Source: Phytophthora hibernalis
Taxonomy: Eukaryota > Oomycota > Peronosporomycetes > Peronosporales > Peronosporaceae
NCBI GenBank assembly: GCA_012656075.1
Contig: JAAKBF010000056.1
Location: 310,001 to 374,000 of the forward strand
Length of the DNA: 64,000 nucleotides
Direction: 5' to 3'
Shown here: piece by piece, positions 33,850-45,305 of the stretch
How the letters are laid out: the number at the start of each line of letters is the position of its first letter
Position numbering within the stretch: the first letter of the stretch is position 1
The notes under the pieces: generated by a model
Told to the model about the DNA's origin: nothing
The model's input: the letters and a program-made list of their open reading frames with translations, nothing else
The model's database searches: none
Made by a program: the position numbers and the translations under genes

Positions 33850-34190
33850 CTTCGGTATTGCAATCAGTTAGTAAATTATTTGGCGAGGGGTATTTATACT
33901 ATTGTACTACCGTAGTACTACTACGCGTCCGGATAATCCCCTCGCAACATTCTACAGCTATTTTAACCCTAACGTTACTCTAATTCCACGTATTAATACT
34001 AAAACTGTGTAGGGTTCCAGTTGGCAATTCGCAACGTCCTGCATCCATCAGCGCGCCTCTACTGCGCCGCCTCCCGACTGCCACACGCCCCGTTCGAGGT
34101 GCAACCTGCGTGACCTTCTCCACCGCCGTCTTGCGCATCTTTCAAGCGTCTTGTCGCCATTCAACTCCTGCGAAAGCTCCAAAAACACTG
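33850..34190. other. Spacer upstream of first family copy
   Basis: No gene is seen. It contains short inverted TAGTA-rich sequence (about 33,900-33,930) and would hold the promoter of the copy starting at 34,191. Confidence 0.35.
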
Positions 34191-35871
34191 ATGGACGAGG
34201 ACACCCCAACTGACTTCCTGCAGGAACTCGATTTGTGGCTCCTGCAGGGCGGCACACTCTCCTTCATTGCACACGCACAGTCTAGACGCCACCGCATTGA
34301 ACTCCGGTGTTTCGAGCCTCGAGGCTGCATTATTGACACCAACAGCCCCAGCAACAGGTGCAGCCAAGCCAGACTCAGTCGCTAGCTTTGTAGCGGCTCT
34401 CACGGACGAGTCGCTGCCCTGGGCGACACTGCAATCAACTTCCCGGTGGCCAGTGGCTCAATGTCGATACTGTCGCCGGCTCCGAGGCCTCCGACGCCTC
34501 AGAGAGCAGCAAAAGACACAGGAACCAAGACTACCAGTGCTAGAAAAGGCAGACCTCCTTCGATGACGGAGCCGGCCAAGAAGAAGGGGAAGACCAACAA
34601 AAGCACCAGCCAGAGACAGAAAGAAGAGCTCGCGTACTTGCGGGTGAAGACTGAGGAGCTGGAGGCCCAGCTTACAACCATGAAGCAGCGCAATCGAGAG
34701 GAGGTGGAGAGGCAGCAGAAAGAACAGGAGCAGCAGGAGTTTCTAGGGGTGATGTTTCTACTGCCATGGTGACGAGGGACCTGAATGCGGTGGTGCAGTC
34801 GCCTCAGCCGGAAGTGTCGCTCTGGGAACGGATTGCAAAGAGACAGAGAGAGGAGAAGGCCAACGCGGAGGTGGAAAACGTTAAACTGCGCGAGATGGTG
34901 CAGAGTCAGATGCGACTTGTGAAGAGCTTCGAGAGATTACTACGCAAACGACGGGTAAGTTTTGACTGTAGTCGAGGCACAGGTAAAACTGCGTTAATGA
35001 CTCGTTTTCGGTGTGGACGTGCAGATTTGGGACCAGCTACAGGAAAGCAGCAGCGGCCAGGAGGGAGGAGAAAGTCGGAAAGAGGAAGAAGTTCTTGAAG
35101 ACATGCTACGTGAGGTGGACTCGCGGTACCCGCAAGTCGACCAGATTTTGAAGGAGCATGGCTTGGGGGAATCAGACGCCGCAGTGGATAGTAGCGATGA
35201 TGCGAATATGAAATACTCGCCTACGGATGGCATGTATCTGGAGTACAAGGAGAAGAAATTTATGCCATTTGACTATAAAGTCTTGGATGAAGTAGTGTGG
35301 CGGTCGTCTGGAGAGGAAGCTCAAGCTTGAAGACAGCCAGATGACAATCCTCAAGAACACCGACGAGTTGATTTACTCCAGGACCAGTCTCGCATTAACT
35401 CGAAAGGGGTCATGCTCGAATGATGACAAGGACATGGGGAACTCTGTCATCCTCTCGATCTTGAAGCGATTTGTCGAGGAGGATCGGGTGGTCTATGTGT
35501 GGTTCGCCAACACACGGGTGAAGCATTCGGGAGATCGCGGCACCTCTCCTGTGCTTATTGTTCAAAAAGGATACGCCGTTATGGGAACAGCAACACTGCC
35601 TGACGGTTCTCCTGGGAGTGCCATCCGGAGCTACACGACTTCGGTGCCTACGCTTTCGAATGTACCTTCGGAAGAAGGCCATGAACACCAGCAAGCGCAG
35701 CACCGCGAAGTTGGTCTTCTCACGGAGATGGTCTTCGCAGCATATCAACAGAGCCGTCAGAGTATCAACCAGACTCTTGAAAACCTTATCTTGGATGAAA
35801 TGATGGCGAAGAATGCAGCGTCGGCCCCCACATCGTCAACAGCAGATACGGACATCAGCAGCACGTATTAA
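34191..35871 (+). pseudogene. bZIP-like/START-like (M96-type) family protein, copy A, frameshifted
   Basis: From ATG 34,191 the acidic start MDEDTPTDFLQELDLWLLQG runs for about 25 codons, then the coding pattern shifts frame near 34,265 and again near 34,430. The basic/coiled-coil part follows (KSTSQRQKEELAYLRVKTEE). After another shift near 34,745 comes the W-x3-A motif (LWERIAKRQREEKANAEVEN) and a helix ending LLRKRR. A GTAAGT...GTGCAG intron at about 34,954-35,024 fits in frame with QLQESSSGQEG. A further shift near 35,305 leads to the C-terminal domain (RFVEEDRVVYVWF; ENLILDEMMAKN). It is most similar to copy E. Four frame changes make it a pseudogene; products of this family are known in Phytophthora as mating-induced, but function is unproven. 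Confidence 0.6.
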
Positions 35872-38800
35872 TACCGGTAGTCACCCGGTTGATTTCGATG
35901 GAGTACAGCACGCAAATTTCCGGTGCTCGTCGCTCTGTGGTGGGACTGGATCATCATCACAATTGGAGGGGTGGCTCATAATCGCAGGAGACGAGACGTT
36001 TGCTCTGTGCATGGTTCGAATCTCAACTTGGGGTGACCAAAGTGACCGCTGGATATTAGGACACCGGCCTTTTTGATCGGATACATGTGCTTGCTTCCTG
36101 CACCAAATGCATCGGCCGCTGCGAAAGGAGATACATGTACATCGAAGTATATTACAGAAATCCAGCCTCGATGATTTTGCAGACGACGAAAGCGGTAGCT
36201 GTAATGTGAGTTGGCGTGTTTTCAATGACATTTGGCAGCTTCTGCCGGGTGTCGATGGTCTGTCCCTCCGAGGCCAGGGCGCAGCCTTAGCAGCTCACAT
36301 GATCTTCCTCGACTGGCGATCACCACGACGACCAGACGAAGTGGCTCATCATCACTGCTCAAAGAGTAGGGCCTTGCTGGTCAATCCCACGGAGGAAATG
36401 GCAAGCAATCTCCTGCTTGCTGCATCCGGCGGGCGACTGCGGTATCCACACCAAAAGAAAATCTTGGAGTTGTGCTTGGACAGCATCAGCTTTTCATGAC
36501 CAGTCCGTGCCAAAATGTATTGGCGTCATTACATGTATGCCGGAAAGGCTCGGAATATTTGGAAGATGAGCCCTGAATTCGGGAAGGAGCACACGATGTT
36601 CTTGCCGCTGCAGAGCGAAGACTTCACGAGATAAGGTTACAGGGGCCTGCACAGCTCGTGTTCGTGCTGGGAATATTTGGCTCGGGAGGAATCCTGCACT
36701 CACGAGGCGATTGATGAGCCCATATTAACATTGCACGTACTACTACGTGCACATGTGCTCTGTACGCTGCCCCTGACGACGCCATCAACAGGAGTCGGTA
36801 GCCGACGTGCCTCGCACCCGTCCGAAAAGCTTCAGGCCGGTTGCACGGGAGATTAGCAGGTTTGAATGGTGCGGATGGTCACCAAGTTGAAGGCCCCGTC
36901 CGAAAGATGTTCGTCATGTTGAGCGCAACTTCCTCAAAGGCAACGCTTGCAAATTGTGGTGGTCTCTCGGCAGAGCGTTCAAGACCATCCGAGCTCCATT
37001 GTTGGTAACTAACTTAACAAATTGATGTCAAACATGAATTCCGGTTTATACTTGTTAAACCTGGTATTAATACAATGTATTATAATAAATACTGGTACGG
37101 TACATGTCGGACGAGTACGATGATGGTATTCGGAATACTGCAGTGCAGTTTGTAAGCGACAAGCTGTGCGCTGGAAACGACGACACCGATTTGCCTGGCT
37201 ACTGGTCGAATCTCACCAGTGCCTGGACTCCAGGCTGGAGGCATTCGCAGCCTTTTCAAAGAAACCACAATTCAAGCCGCGAAGTTGGGCTTCCTCTGCC
37301 GGTAGCATTGACTTTCGAGTTTCTAAGTACTTGCCAGTGATCTTGTCAGTTCCTGAGGCAGCATTGACAACGATGGTCAACAGCTTGGTGTAGACCTGTA
37401 CAGTACATGTAGTGAGTGAGTCCCACGAAATCAGTTCTCGAGCGGTTGTACAAACGATGTGGCTGCTCTCGCACCGGGTACAACTAGGCGAGGAGGATGC
37501 AACTTCAGATGTGTTTACCCGACTACGGGCCAGGATGGAGGGTCCATTATAATCAATCGCGTTTGGTAACTAGACAGAGACTATTTATACAAACTGAGGA
37601 ACGGATGTCATCTAGTTACAAATCATAGAAGACGGAGATGCCGGCAGGGAAACTACACCCGAGCCTCACCCTTGAAAACCCTGAGAGCGATGACACAACC
37701 CTAAGCCGAGCAAGGTGTGACCCTGCTTGGTCCTGGGTTTAAGCCCGCGTGCTGCGCACACGGATCTTTAAACCACAGGCGTTGTTTCGGCTTGCCGAGC
37801 GAGTTGAGATTCACCCCCTCCTCAATTTTGTAGTAGAAAAGGGCCAACAAATAGCCCACTTACAAAACTAAGTGAATCCAGTTTGTAATAATAGACACTT
37901 TCTTGGTAGCTAACCCGCTGGGATCCAATTGAAAAGGTCCATTGGCGCTGTCGCAGTGCTGGATCTGGCTGAATTCAGGTTAAAAGCTTAGAAAGTCACA
38001 CACCAAAGACTGCCGGTAAGCGACTGAAGTCGAAGTACTTGTCAATATCGATGCCGCCGTACGCAGTACTGTACATGCCGCTGTAGGGCCTTAGCTCATG
38101 CATATGTATAAGCGCGAATTTGAGAGCCCCCTCCAGAGTCTGGCAGGCCCCCCAGGCTGACCACGGCATTGATGGCAGCAATCCGACGTTGCTCCTCTCA
38201 GCGCCGATGCTCGCCATTGTTCATGGGGTACGGGGACCCAAGCAGCAGATTTGCTGGCCCATGACAAACCCAGCTTGACACGTCCGGCTCGTCAGTAGGT
38301 TTGTATGACCGTCTTTCGAAGTGCATGCATGTATCGTTATACCGCCGATAGCCGCAAGGTGGCTAACATGACCCTCTTGCGACGTTGCCTGCCGTCTTTC
38401 AGCGTCGGTATTGTGCATGTACCCAGCTCTCGCGCTGCCTTTGCACAGCATCAGCTTCTGGACGTACATGTACCAAGCGATCCGCCGCGGATTCCGCGAG
38501 CATTTGGCCAGGCAGTACACTGTACATGCCGGGGATTATTCGCAAAACAGGATGGCAAGAAGCTTCCTGGAATGAGTTACGGATCTGAGACCATCCACCC
38601 TAATGAAGAGGCCAGGCACGCAGCATCTCGCAATGAAGTGTGCCTCCATCCTCACGAACCTTTCGACAGCTCGGGTCTCACCAACGAAAAGGTTGGTTGC
38701 GCACTCCCGTCCAAATCGCGAGGATTATTTGTTTATGGCATGCAACGATCGCAATCGTGCGTGGCATCAGACATGGATAGTGCTGGCTCGTCGAAGGCCC

Positions 38801-39549
38801 AAGATGGTTTTCAATAATTTTCAGCAGGCTGTGAAAGTGAGATCGGGGCGAGGCGAAGCCACGTCCAGTGAAACGTTTCTCGTGAGACGTTCACCTGCAC
38901 GGAATCTGAACTAGGCCGACATCAAGTGACCCCGGAATCCGACGGCTTTCCACTTCTGATCGGCTTGTTAAACGCCTGCAACCGGTATTAATAGCGTTTT
39001 CTGCAACACCACATCGCCTCTTCCCCAGTAGAATGACAGTACCGGTACACTCGCTCTGTGTCTGTGGAACATCTCCATCGATTAAATATCTGTTCGACTG
39101 CGTGTTGATTTACCCGCTTGTCCGGTGTTGTCGCTCTCGAATCTCTGGGTCGAAACACGGGCGAGTTCTATCGTTTATCTTCGCCTATAATCTTCGACTA
39201 GCCAGGTCCGCGAACCAATTACGGGACTTGTTCAGAATTACACACAAGCAAGAGCGGAGCCAAAGGCACAACCGAACGCAAAGTGATCGACGAGCCTCTT
39301 TTCAGCGCTGCTACACCATCTTCAACGATGGGGGTGAGTCCGCTGCGCAATGGGCGACTCGCATAGATGCCAACCACATGCGTCGGTCAGGCCGTGCATA
39401 GGTTTTCTACATGTACGAGTCCTTTCTCGGCGGCGACATGTGGTCGCTCGTTTTCTCGGAGCTCCACGCCACTCACCTGTAAACCTGCGACGCTGGATTC
39501 CCAGCGCTCAGTCTGAAATTTACCGTGTGCTTCTCACTCCGTCAACGAC
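35872..39549. other. 3.7-kb intergenic region with unrecognised short frames
   Basis: Several frames of 60-170 codons are present on both strands (for example plus 36,107-36,499 and 38,305-38,817, minus 37,996-38,217). None has a recognisable domain, consistent codon pattern or splice structure. TACATGTA and ACCGGTA palindromes recur. Decayed genes are possible but cannot be named. Confidence 0.3.
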
Positions 39550-40227
39550 ATGCTTTCCACTCTGTCAAGTGACAGTAACGACCTCGCATCGCTCTTCACC
39601 GGCAACGAGCACAGTCACGCTCGCCTCGACAACGGCTTAACCTCCAGTTCTGACGCGATGAGTCCGACCACCACCGAGGTCTCGGACGATTCCTCGCTCA
39701 CCAATGACGACCTGGTTGTCCTCAGTGACCTGTTCGGGTTCGTGACCCCGGGCTCGAACTCCTCACACGAAACCCGAAGTACCAGTCGTCCACGCAGTCG
39801 CAAACGTCCTCGATTCACGCCAACTCCTTCGGAAGATGTCACCGCGTTGCCCAAGTCGCAGCAGCAGCGACAGAAGCAAGAGATCGCGTTTTTGAAGAAC
39901 CAAGTCGTGGAACTGCAAGCCACAATCGAGGAACTTCAGGCGAGAAAGATCGAGCGAGAGCGCAAGGCACTGGAGCGTAGAGCTCAGCAGAACGAAAACA
40001 ATACTTTCAACAATGACCCGGTTAACGAGTGGGCCGCCGTCAAGAGTCAAGCGGCAGCGGTGGAGCAACTCGCAGAGCAGAACGAAAAGCTGCACAGTCA
40101 AGTGGCAACGCACCTCGGCCAGCTCAAGCATCTCGAGCAGATTGCAAGGACGCGATACTTGGCGAACGCTTTCCCCGAACAAAAACAGCTAGAAGATCAC
40201 TACTACATGACCGACAACTACGTGTAG
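39550..40227 (+). CDS. bZIP-like coiled-coil protein, copy B, short form
   Basis: A single uninterrupted ATG-to-TAG frame of 225 codons. The N-terminus is Ser/Thr/Asp-rich and acidic (TNDDLVVLSDLFGFVTPG), followed by a basic patch (RPRSRKRPRFTPTPSE). Next is a coiled coil starting KSQQQRQKQEIAFLKNQVVE with heptad Leu/Val, and a long Gln/Glu/Arg helix containing the family W-x-A...N-x-K-L spacing (EWAAVKSQAAAVEQLAEQNE). It stops where the START-like C-terminal domain begins in copies E and A, so it is either a truncated copy or a zipper-only partner that could dimerise with its relatives. A TCACTCC initiator-like site lies 10 nt before the ATG. The start is the first ATG in frame. Nuclear action is inferred from the basic patch only. 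Confidence 0.6.
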   Translation: MLSTLSSDSNDLASLFTGNEHSHARLDNGLTSSSDAMSPTTTEVSDDSSLTNDDLVVLSDLFGFVTPGSNSSHETRSTSRPRSRKRPRFTPTPSEDVTALPKSQQQRQKQEIAFLKNQVVELQATIEELQARKIERERKALERRAQQNENNTFNNDPVNEWAAVKSQAAAVEQLAEQNEKLHSQVATHLGQLKHLEQIARTRYLANAFPEQKQLEDHYYMTDNYV

Positions 40228-40549
40228 TTTGTCAACCAATATACTTCCTACTTATTCGCTACTCCACTCGATCGTTTGCGTACATGGAACTTGTCTAAAA
40301 CACTATAGTACCGGTAGCCAGTAGCCCAAGGGAGGCCCTTTGCCACCGCAGGTTGTGATCGCCCACCAATAGTGAATGACGACATCTCACAGCATGGAGT
40401 CGATCTGACGTTCTGTTTCCCGCTTCGTGAGAACAGGCAATGGTGCTGGTGGTCTACACCTGGTGTGTCCTCCACCTGCGGCGAGTGTCAATTAGGGTCA
40501 AGGTGACGCGGTTCTCCAGATAGAATGTGATCATTTGTCGATACATGTA
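40228..40549. other. Intergenic spacer between copy B and the LRR gene
   Basis: No gene is seen; this is the promoter region of the LRR gene, with an ATACATGTAATGATCAT stretch overlapping its presumed start. Confidence 0.4.
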
Positions 40550-43500
40550 ATGATCATCCTCGAAAGGCGACGGTTGATCGTTATGGTGAAGTCTTGGATT
40601 TCGTCGAGGCAGAAGCCGAAGACGGAAGTAGCTAGTTCCTCTTCTACAGGAACGACACGTATCGGCACTCGGGCATTGATAACTTCGAGGTTCGGTGGTA
40701 ATTTACTCGCTTCGTTGCGTCAGAGGATCCTGCGGAGGTCGAAACCTCCTGCAATTGCAACTTCAGCGCCTTCTGATTCTCCACCAGCACAAACCACATC
40801 ACCACCGACACTTTCGAGTTGGGGCTCTAAACAACCAACAGCTCCCAAGCCCCCACCTGGCTCAGATGATGAAGAGAGCGACGAATCTGAAGAGGAAGAG
40901 GAAGCTGGTCAAGATGGAGTTGAATCCGAGCCAGGTCACGGTGGGGTTGTAATTCCCAAGGAGCCCAAGAAGAAGAAAAAGTCGAGCAAAAGACCGAGTC
41001 TAGGTGTCAGTCGGTGGGTACCCAAGTTACTAAACCCCGTGGAAAAGCATCGTGATCGAGTCCACCGGAAGAAGAAAAACATGTTTTAGCACTCCCGAAA
41101 GGACCGCCAGTACTATTCACCGACTCGAGACTGCCTTATATCGAGCTGCTAGCTCAAATTCTTGCGTTTTGGATCCCCTCGAGCCTGCACGAGTGATTGC
41201 ATATGTGAACAAGCCGACTGCTGCTGGTGTGAAGGCGTTCTACGACCTCTACTGTCCTCCACCGCGACCTAGCAGATATCTCATCAATCGTTTGCTAGAG
41301 AATCGCCAGAGTGTGTTTCCTGGTAAAGTGATGGAGCTATTGCCAATTTCTGATCGAGTGCGAGCTAGTGGAAGCTGTTGGTCTTTCTACGAGGCATCCA
41401 ACTCGATGCCTCTCGAGTTTAATGGCGAACGCGCTGCTGCAGCGTTTCTTTCTTGCTACAATTTCCCTCGAACCAGTCGGATCCACAAACGATTCGGCAA
41501 GACTCCAGCGTTGATATTCAATGAATCTAGCGCAGAGGATGTAGTGCATATTGTTCAGATCCTAGAGCGTGGTGGAGATGGCGAAGATGAAGACTCAGAT
41601 GATGATGACACGGACTGTTTTGCAGATGTGCGAGAGATTTCACTTCGAAAAGTGCGTGGAATGAGTCTTTCAAATGGGAAATGCTTCGAGCAGCTTCTCC
41701 AGACCCTCTTCATGGAACACATTAGTTCTCGTCTGCAAGTTCTCGAATTGATCGGTAGCCTCGCAATTTTTTGTATTCATGAGGGTTTACTGATGCAACA
41801 TTCGTTTGCAGATTTGAAGCTAGCGGATCTACAATTCAAACACCTTGCGAGACTTTGGCGAGACGCACGTTTTCCCAGCTTACGGCGTCTGAGTCTGGCT
41901 GGTAACCCGTTCAGCAGTCGTTTTGTCCGGGACTGGAGTTGGAGCTTTGAAAACGAGAGGTTTCTGCAGCTACAGGTGATTGACGTGTCCAGTACGTGAA
42001 AATACGTTTGCATACAATTGACTTAGCACTAATTCATGTTCAATTGTTGCCGCTCTCGTGGATTCGTAGACACCGAGATGACAAACCAAGATCTACAACG
42101 CTTCATTGCGTGTTTATCAACAACAACAGGACTCCAGGGCCTCACGCTTTCCCACAATTTGTGCTCATTTGCTACAGTCCACATGCTACGCGAGCAAATT
42201 CAGTCGAGGGTATTACGTGCTCTCAGAGAACTCCACTGTGTAGCAATTACCGCTGAAGAAACAGCTATGGGCCACCTTCTGGGGTCTTCCAAATCACACC
42301 GCCTTGTTGCCCAAATCTCCAGGTCCTCGACGTCAGCGGTAATCCTCTCAACAATCCCAAAGCAGCGACCCAGCTGGCGCGAGTTTTCACTTCAAACACT
42401 CAGGAACTGAAGACACTGAATATTTCAAGTACGTGGCATGCTCTTGTCTAAGCCATATTATCTGAACGATACGCTGACAATGAGTATGACGTGTGTTCTG
42501 GCATTCTAGGTATGCAGATCGGTGATGATGGTCTTCAGACAATCGCTGCAGCTCTTTTACAAAGTAAAATGACGCGGATTCAGCACTTGGACATCTCCGA
42601 CAATGGTCTCCGGTCGTCCATCGACACTTTCGTGCGTGTTCTAGCAGTAGGCAAGCTGCCACATCTCCAATCACTGGCAATTGCAGGTAAGCCTACGTTT
42701 CAGCCAGCTCCTAGAAATTGTTGACCCAGTGACTTATTGGAGTTGTAAACAGACAACGAGTTAGGTCCACTCGAATTTGAAGCACTGAGCTCTACATTAG
42801 TTATCAACTGTTGCCCCCGGCTACAGGTTCTCGATCTATCAGGTTGCTGGAATGTTCACATCCTTTGCCGGTGCTAGGTTTGCGGAGACTCACTTTTCTC
42901 TTTTTATTGCCGCGTTTGCTTAGCAAACTTTGCCCGCGGAGAGGGTATCGAGCGCTTCTGTCCATTCTTACTCTCACCTCCTGCACGATATCTTTGGTCG
43001 CTTGACTTGAGTAGTACGTACATGTTGGTTGTTGCGAGAATGTTTTTAGCTAACGTTTGTCACTTCAGACAATGAAATTCCGCATCGTGGATTGCTTCGG
43101 TTGAACGAAACGCTGGCTCGAGGCAACTGCGTACAGCTGCACGAGCTCAACTTGTCACGAAATGCCGAGCTGAAAGCTATTGCGTCGTTCTTGAAACTCA
43201 TTCGAGGCGAGGGACTGCCATCGCTAACTGTGTTGCAAGTGGGCTATGCCCACAGTCGGTCTGAGGGTCGTAATCTGGTTCAAGATACGCTGAGGCGTCG
43301 AAGTGTTGAGGAACTGGTACGTCTGCTGTATCAAACCTGCTTTACCTCGTAAACATTGTGGCTCACAAGGATTTATTCCTCGATTATACAGAGGCGACTG
43401 AAGCAGCTTCGATTCGTAGAGACTGGCTGCCATTCAGCTTGAAAATGATGCGAAGGCCGAACGAGACCAAATCCGCTGTCGGAAACAGACCCAAAGACTA

Positions 43501-43671
43501 CGCGAAGTCTACGACCACCTCGAAAATGAAGCGGACCGTGCCTTGCGCCGCCGCAAGCAGGTAAAGAAGTCCTCTCAGTTGCTTATTCATCAAGAAATCA
43601 CGCGTCAAAATCAGGAGCGCGTACACGCGCGGCTCTGCAGGCAGCTCGACCGTGATGTCCATGCAGCCTAA
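40550..43671 (+). pseudogene. Leucine-rich-repeat (RNI-like) multi-exon gene, damaged
   Basis: Exons on the plus strand join in phase across GT-AG introns at 41,014-41,089, 41,992-42,069, 42,429-42,509, 42,687-42,752, 43,014-43,068 (with a CTAAC branch site) and 43,317-43,419. The protein has a basic N-terminus, an acidic Ser/Glu segment and a Lys-rich patch. A globular part follows, and then ribonuclease-inhibitor-like repeats: LQVLDVSGNPL, RIQHLDISDNGLRSS, LQVLDLSG, SLDLSNNEIP and QLHELNLSRNAEL. The last exon (43,420-43,671) reads a long charged helix, QLENDAKAERDQIRCRKQTQ onward, to a TAA. Introns sit at the Leu-x-x-Leu-Asp-[ILV]-Ser turn of successive repeats, so exons equal repeat units. 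A frameshift in exon 3 (near 42,270) and an in-frame TAG at 42,875-42,877 break it, unless these are sequence errors. The ATG at 40,550 is the first in frame. Confidence 0.65.
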
Positions 43672-43916
43672 AATGCAGACGCTCTGTATCCTATTGGCAC
43701 GTGACTTTGTTATGGGAGGGTATACCAAAACATTGTGAGGATCACAAGCAAAACATCAACTTCAGAGCTTGCTCCCTGCGAGCTTCAGTTATCGTTACAA
43801 ACAAATAAAAAACAGTCAGCTCGACAGATACACTCAAAGGACCTCTCCTCGCTTGCATTTACAAAATACACAAAAACAATCCCGATGCCTTCCAGTCCCT
43901 CTCGACCCTGCTAACA

Positions 43917-44886
43917 TCATTCCGACGCTGGTGGACTGACCAACTTCTCCGCCAATTTCAGCAGAACGTTGGTCTGAGCAGCCATCATCTCCAGTTGCTT
44001 CTCAGCCGTCTGCCGTTGCTGTTCAAACCTCTGCTCCTCCAACTTGACGCGTCGTTCCTCGAGCTTCATCCTCCTCTCCTCCAGCTCCAGCTTGCGTTGC
44101 CGCAGCAGCATCCTCGGGTCATTCAGCAAAAGAGTCAAATCCTGTCCCGCCACGGGAGTTTCAGCTCTGTTGGTCTCGGGATCGAAGCCCCCAAACTCGC
44201 TGTCTCCATTGCTGGACAGTCTGGCCGCATCTTCCATGGCCAACTGGGCCACAACAGGTTGTCGATCGGCCTCCTTCAACGCCTTGCGTCGATAATGCGC
44301 TTCGTCCGTCTACAAAATTTCACAAAGTCAATATTGCAATATCACAATAGCAAACCCTAATGTGACATTTCAATACCATGGCTTTGCATTGAGCCAGCAA
44401 TTTCTCTCGCTGGGCGTTCATCGGCGGCGTCCCGGAGCCCCGCAGCTTCTGCAGCTTCTGCGACTCGAAGGCCTCCGCCAGCGCCAAGTAGCGGCGCTTA
44501 CAGGCCCTGCCGTCGTTCGTGGACCAGGGCACCGTCCGCTTAAAAGCGCCGGCCACCACGTCCCACGTCTTGGCCATGTCCCCGTGGGAAGAGGCCCAGG
44601 GTTTGTGGTCCAGCACCTCCCGCAGCAGCGCAATGTCCGTGACGGTCGTGAAGCGGAAGGCCTTGGCGCGCTTGTCGTGGATGCGCACGCTCCATGGGGC
44701 GGCGCAGGACGGCGACGAAGGCGAAGGGACGACGCGGTGGGCTCCGTTGTCTCCTCCATTCTTCTTGGGGAATTTCACCTTTGGCCGTGTGTATTGTCGG
44801 AGTAAAATATTGGACTTGCAATAATTGCAAATCACCACATACAAAAACCGAGATACTAGCCAAGAGGCTGAATTATTATTGTTCAT
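43917..44886 (-). CDS. SANT/Myb-like DNA-binding protein with C-terminal coiled coil
   Basis: A two-exon minus-strand gene. Exon 1 (44,886-44,377) encodes, after an unusual N-terminus, a SANT/trihelix-like domain: FRFTTVTDIALLREVLDHKP, then DMAKTWDVVAGAFKRTVPWS, then GRACKRRYLALAEAFES, with the tryptophans and the RACKRR recognition-helix pattern. The intron at 44,376-44,310 (67 nt, GTATTG...TTTGTAG) joins phase 0 to exon 2. That exon continues TDEAHYRRKALKEADRQPVV and ends in a Glu/Arg/Lys coiled coil (LELEERRMKLEERRVKLEEQ) and a TGA. Oomycetes have many such SANT-coil proteins, some derived from transposon accessory ORFs. The start is uncertain: 44,886 is the first in-frame ATG, but the first 50 residues look non-coding and a missed 5' intron is possible. 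Confidence 0.6.
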
Positions 44887-45305
44887 TGCATCAGTGAAAT
44901 CACTGGGCACAGTTGCTTTTCTACAAAGCGCCTAATTCATGTTGGTTCTTAACAGTTGCGTTGGTGTCCCACCTCCTTCGCTTGACGCTATCGACGACGT
45001 CTCCGAACTCGAGCTTGAACCAGTTTCGGAGACCGTCGAATTGACAGGAACTTGGTGCAAATTGCATTTTCTGACATTACAGTTGCTTCTCTCTCATCCA
45101 GCATTGGAATCAAGTTCATGTAAATAACTAACTTACGAGAAGGCGACGTGGACGGCTTTAAAAGTTCTGCCTCGGCGATGGAGGCGTGCGTTATCTCTCA
45201 AAGTGGATCACGTGGCTTGGACATAATCATGCTGAGACAATTGTGGTTTTTAAAATCACAAAAATAGCATTCCTGCCTTACTGGTACTTTCGTAACCAGT
45301 CAAGG
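44887..45305. other. Divergent promoter region between SANT gene and copy D
   Basis: No gene is supported. The SANT gene reads leftward and copy D rightward from this 419-bp stretch, so it should hold both promoters. Confidence 0.4.

Noticed and set aside
37715..37745. A GGGTTTAAGCCC string resembling a tRNA T-arm or a tRNA-derived SINE
   Set aside because: No acceptor, D or anticodon arm could be folded around it.
38305..38817. A 170-codon plus-strand frame in the large intergenic region
   Set aside because: No recognisable motif and irregular composition; cannot be separated from chance.
42200..42270. A 55-nt intron to explain the phase change in LRR exon 3
   Set aside because: Its removal gives the wrong phase for the next repeat; a frameshift fits better.
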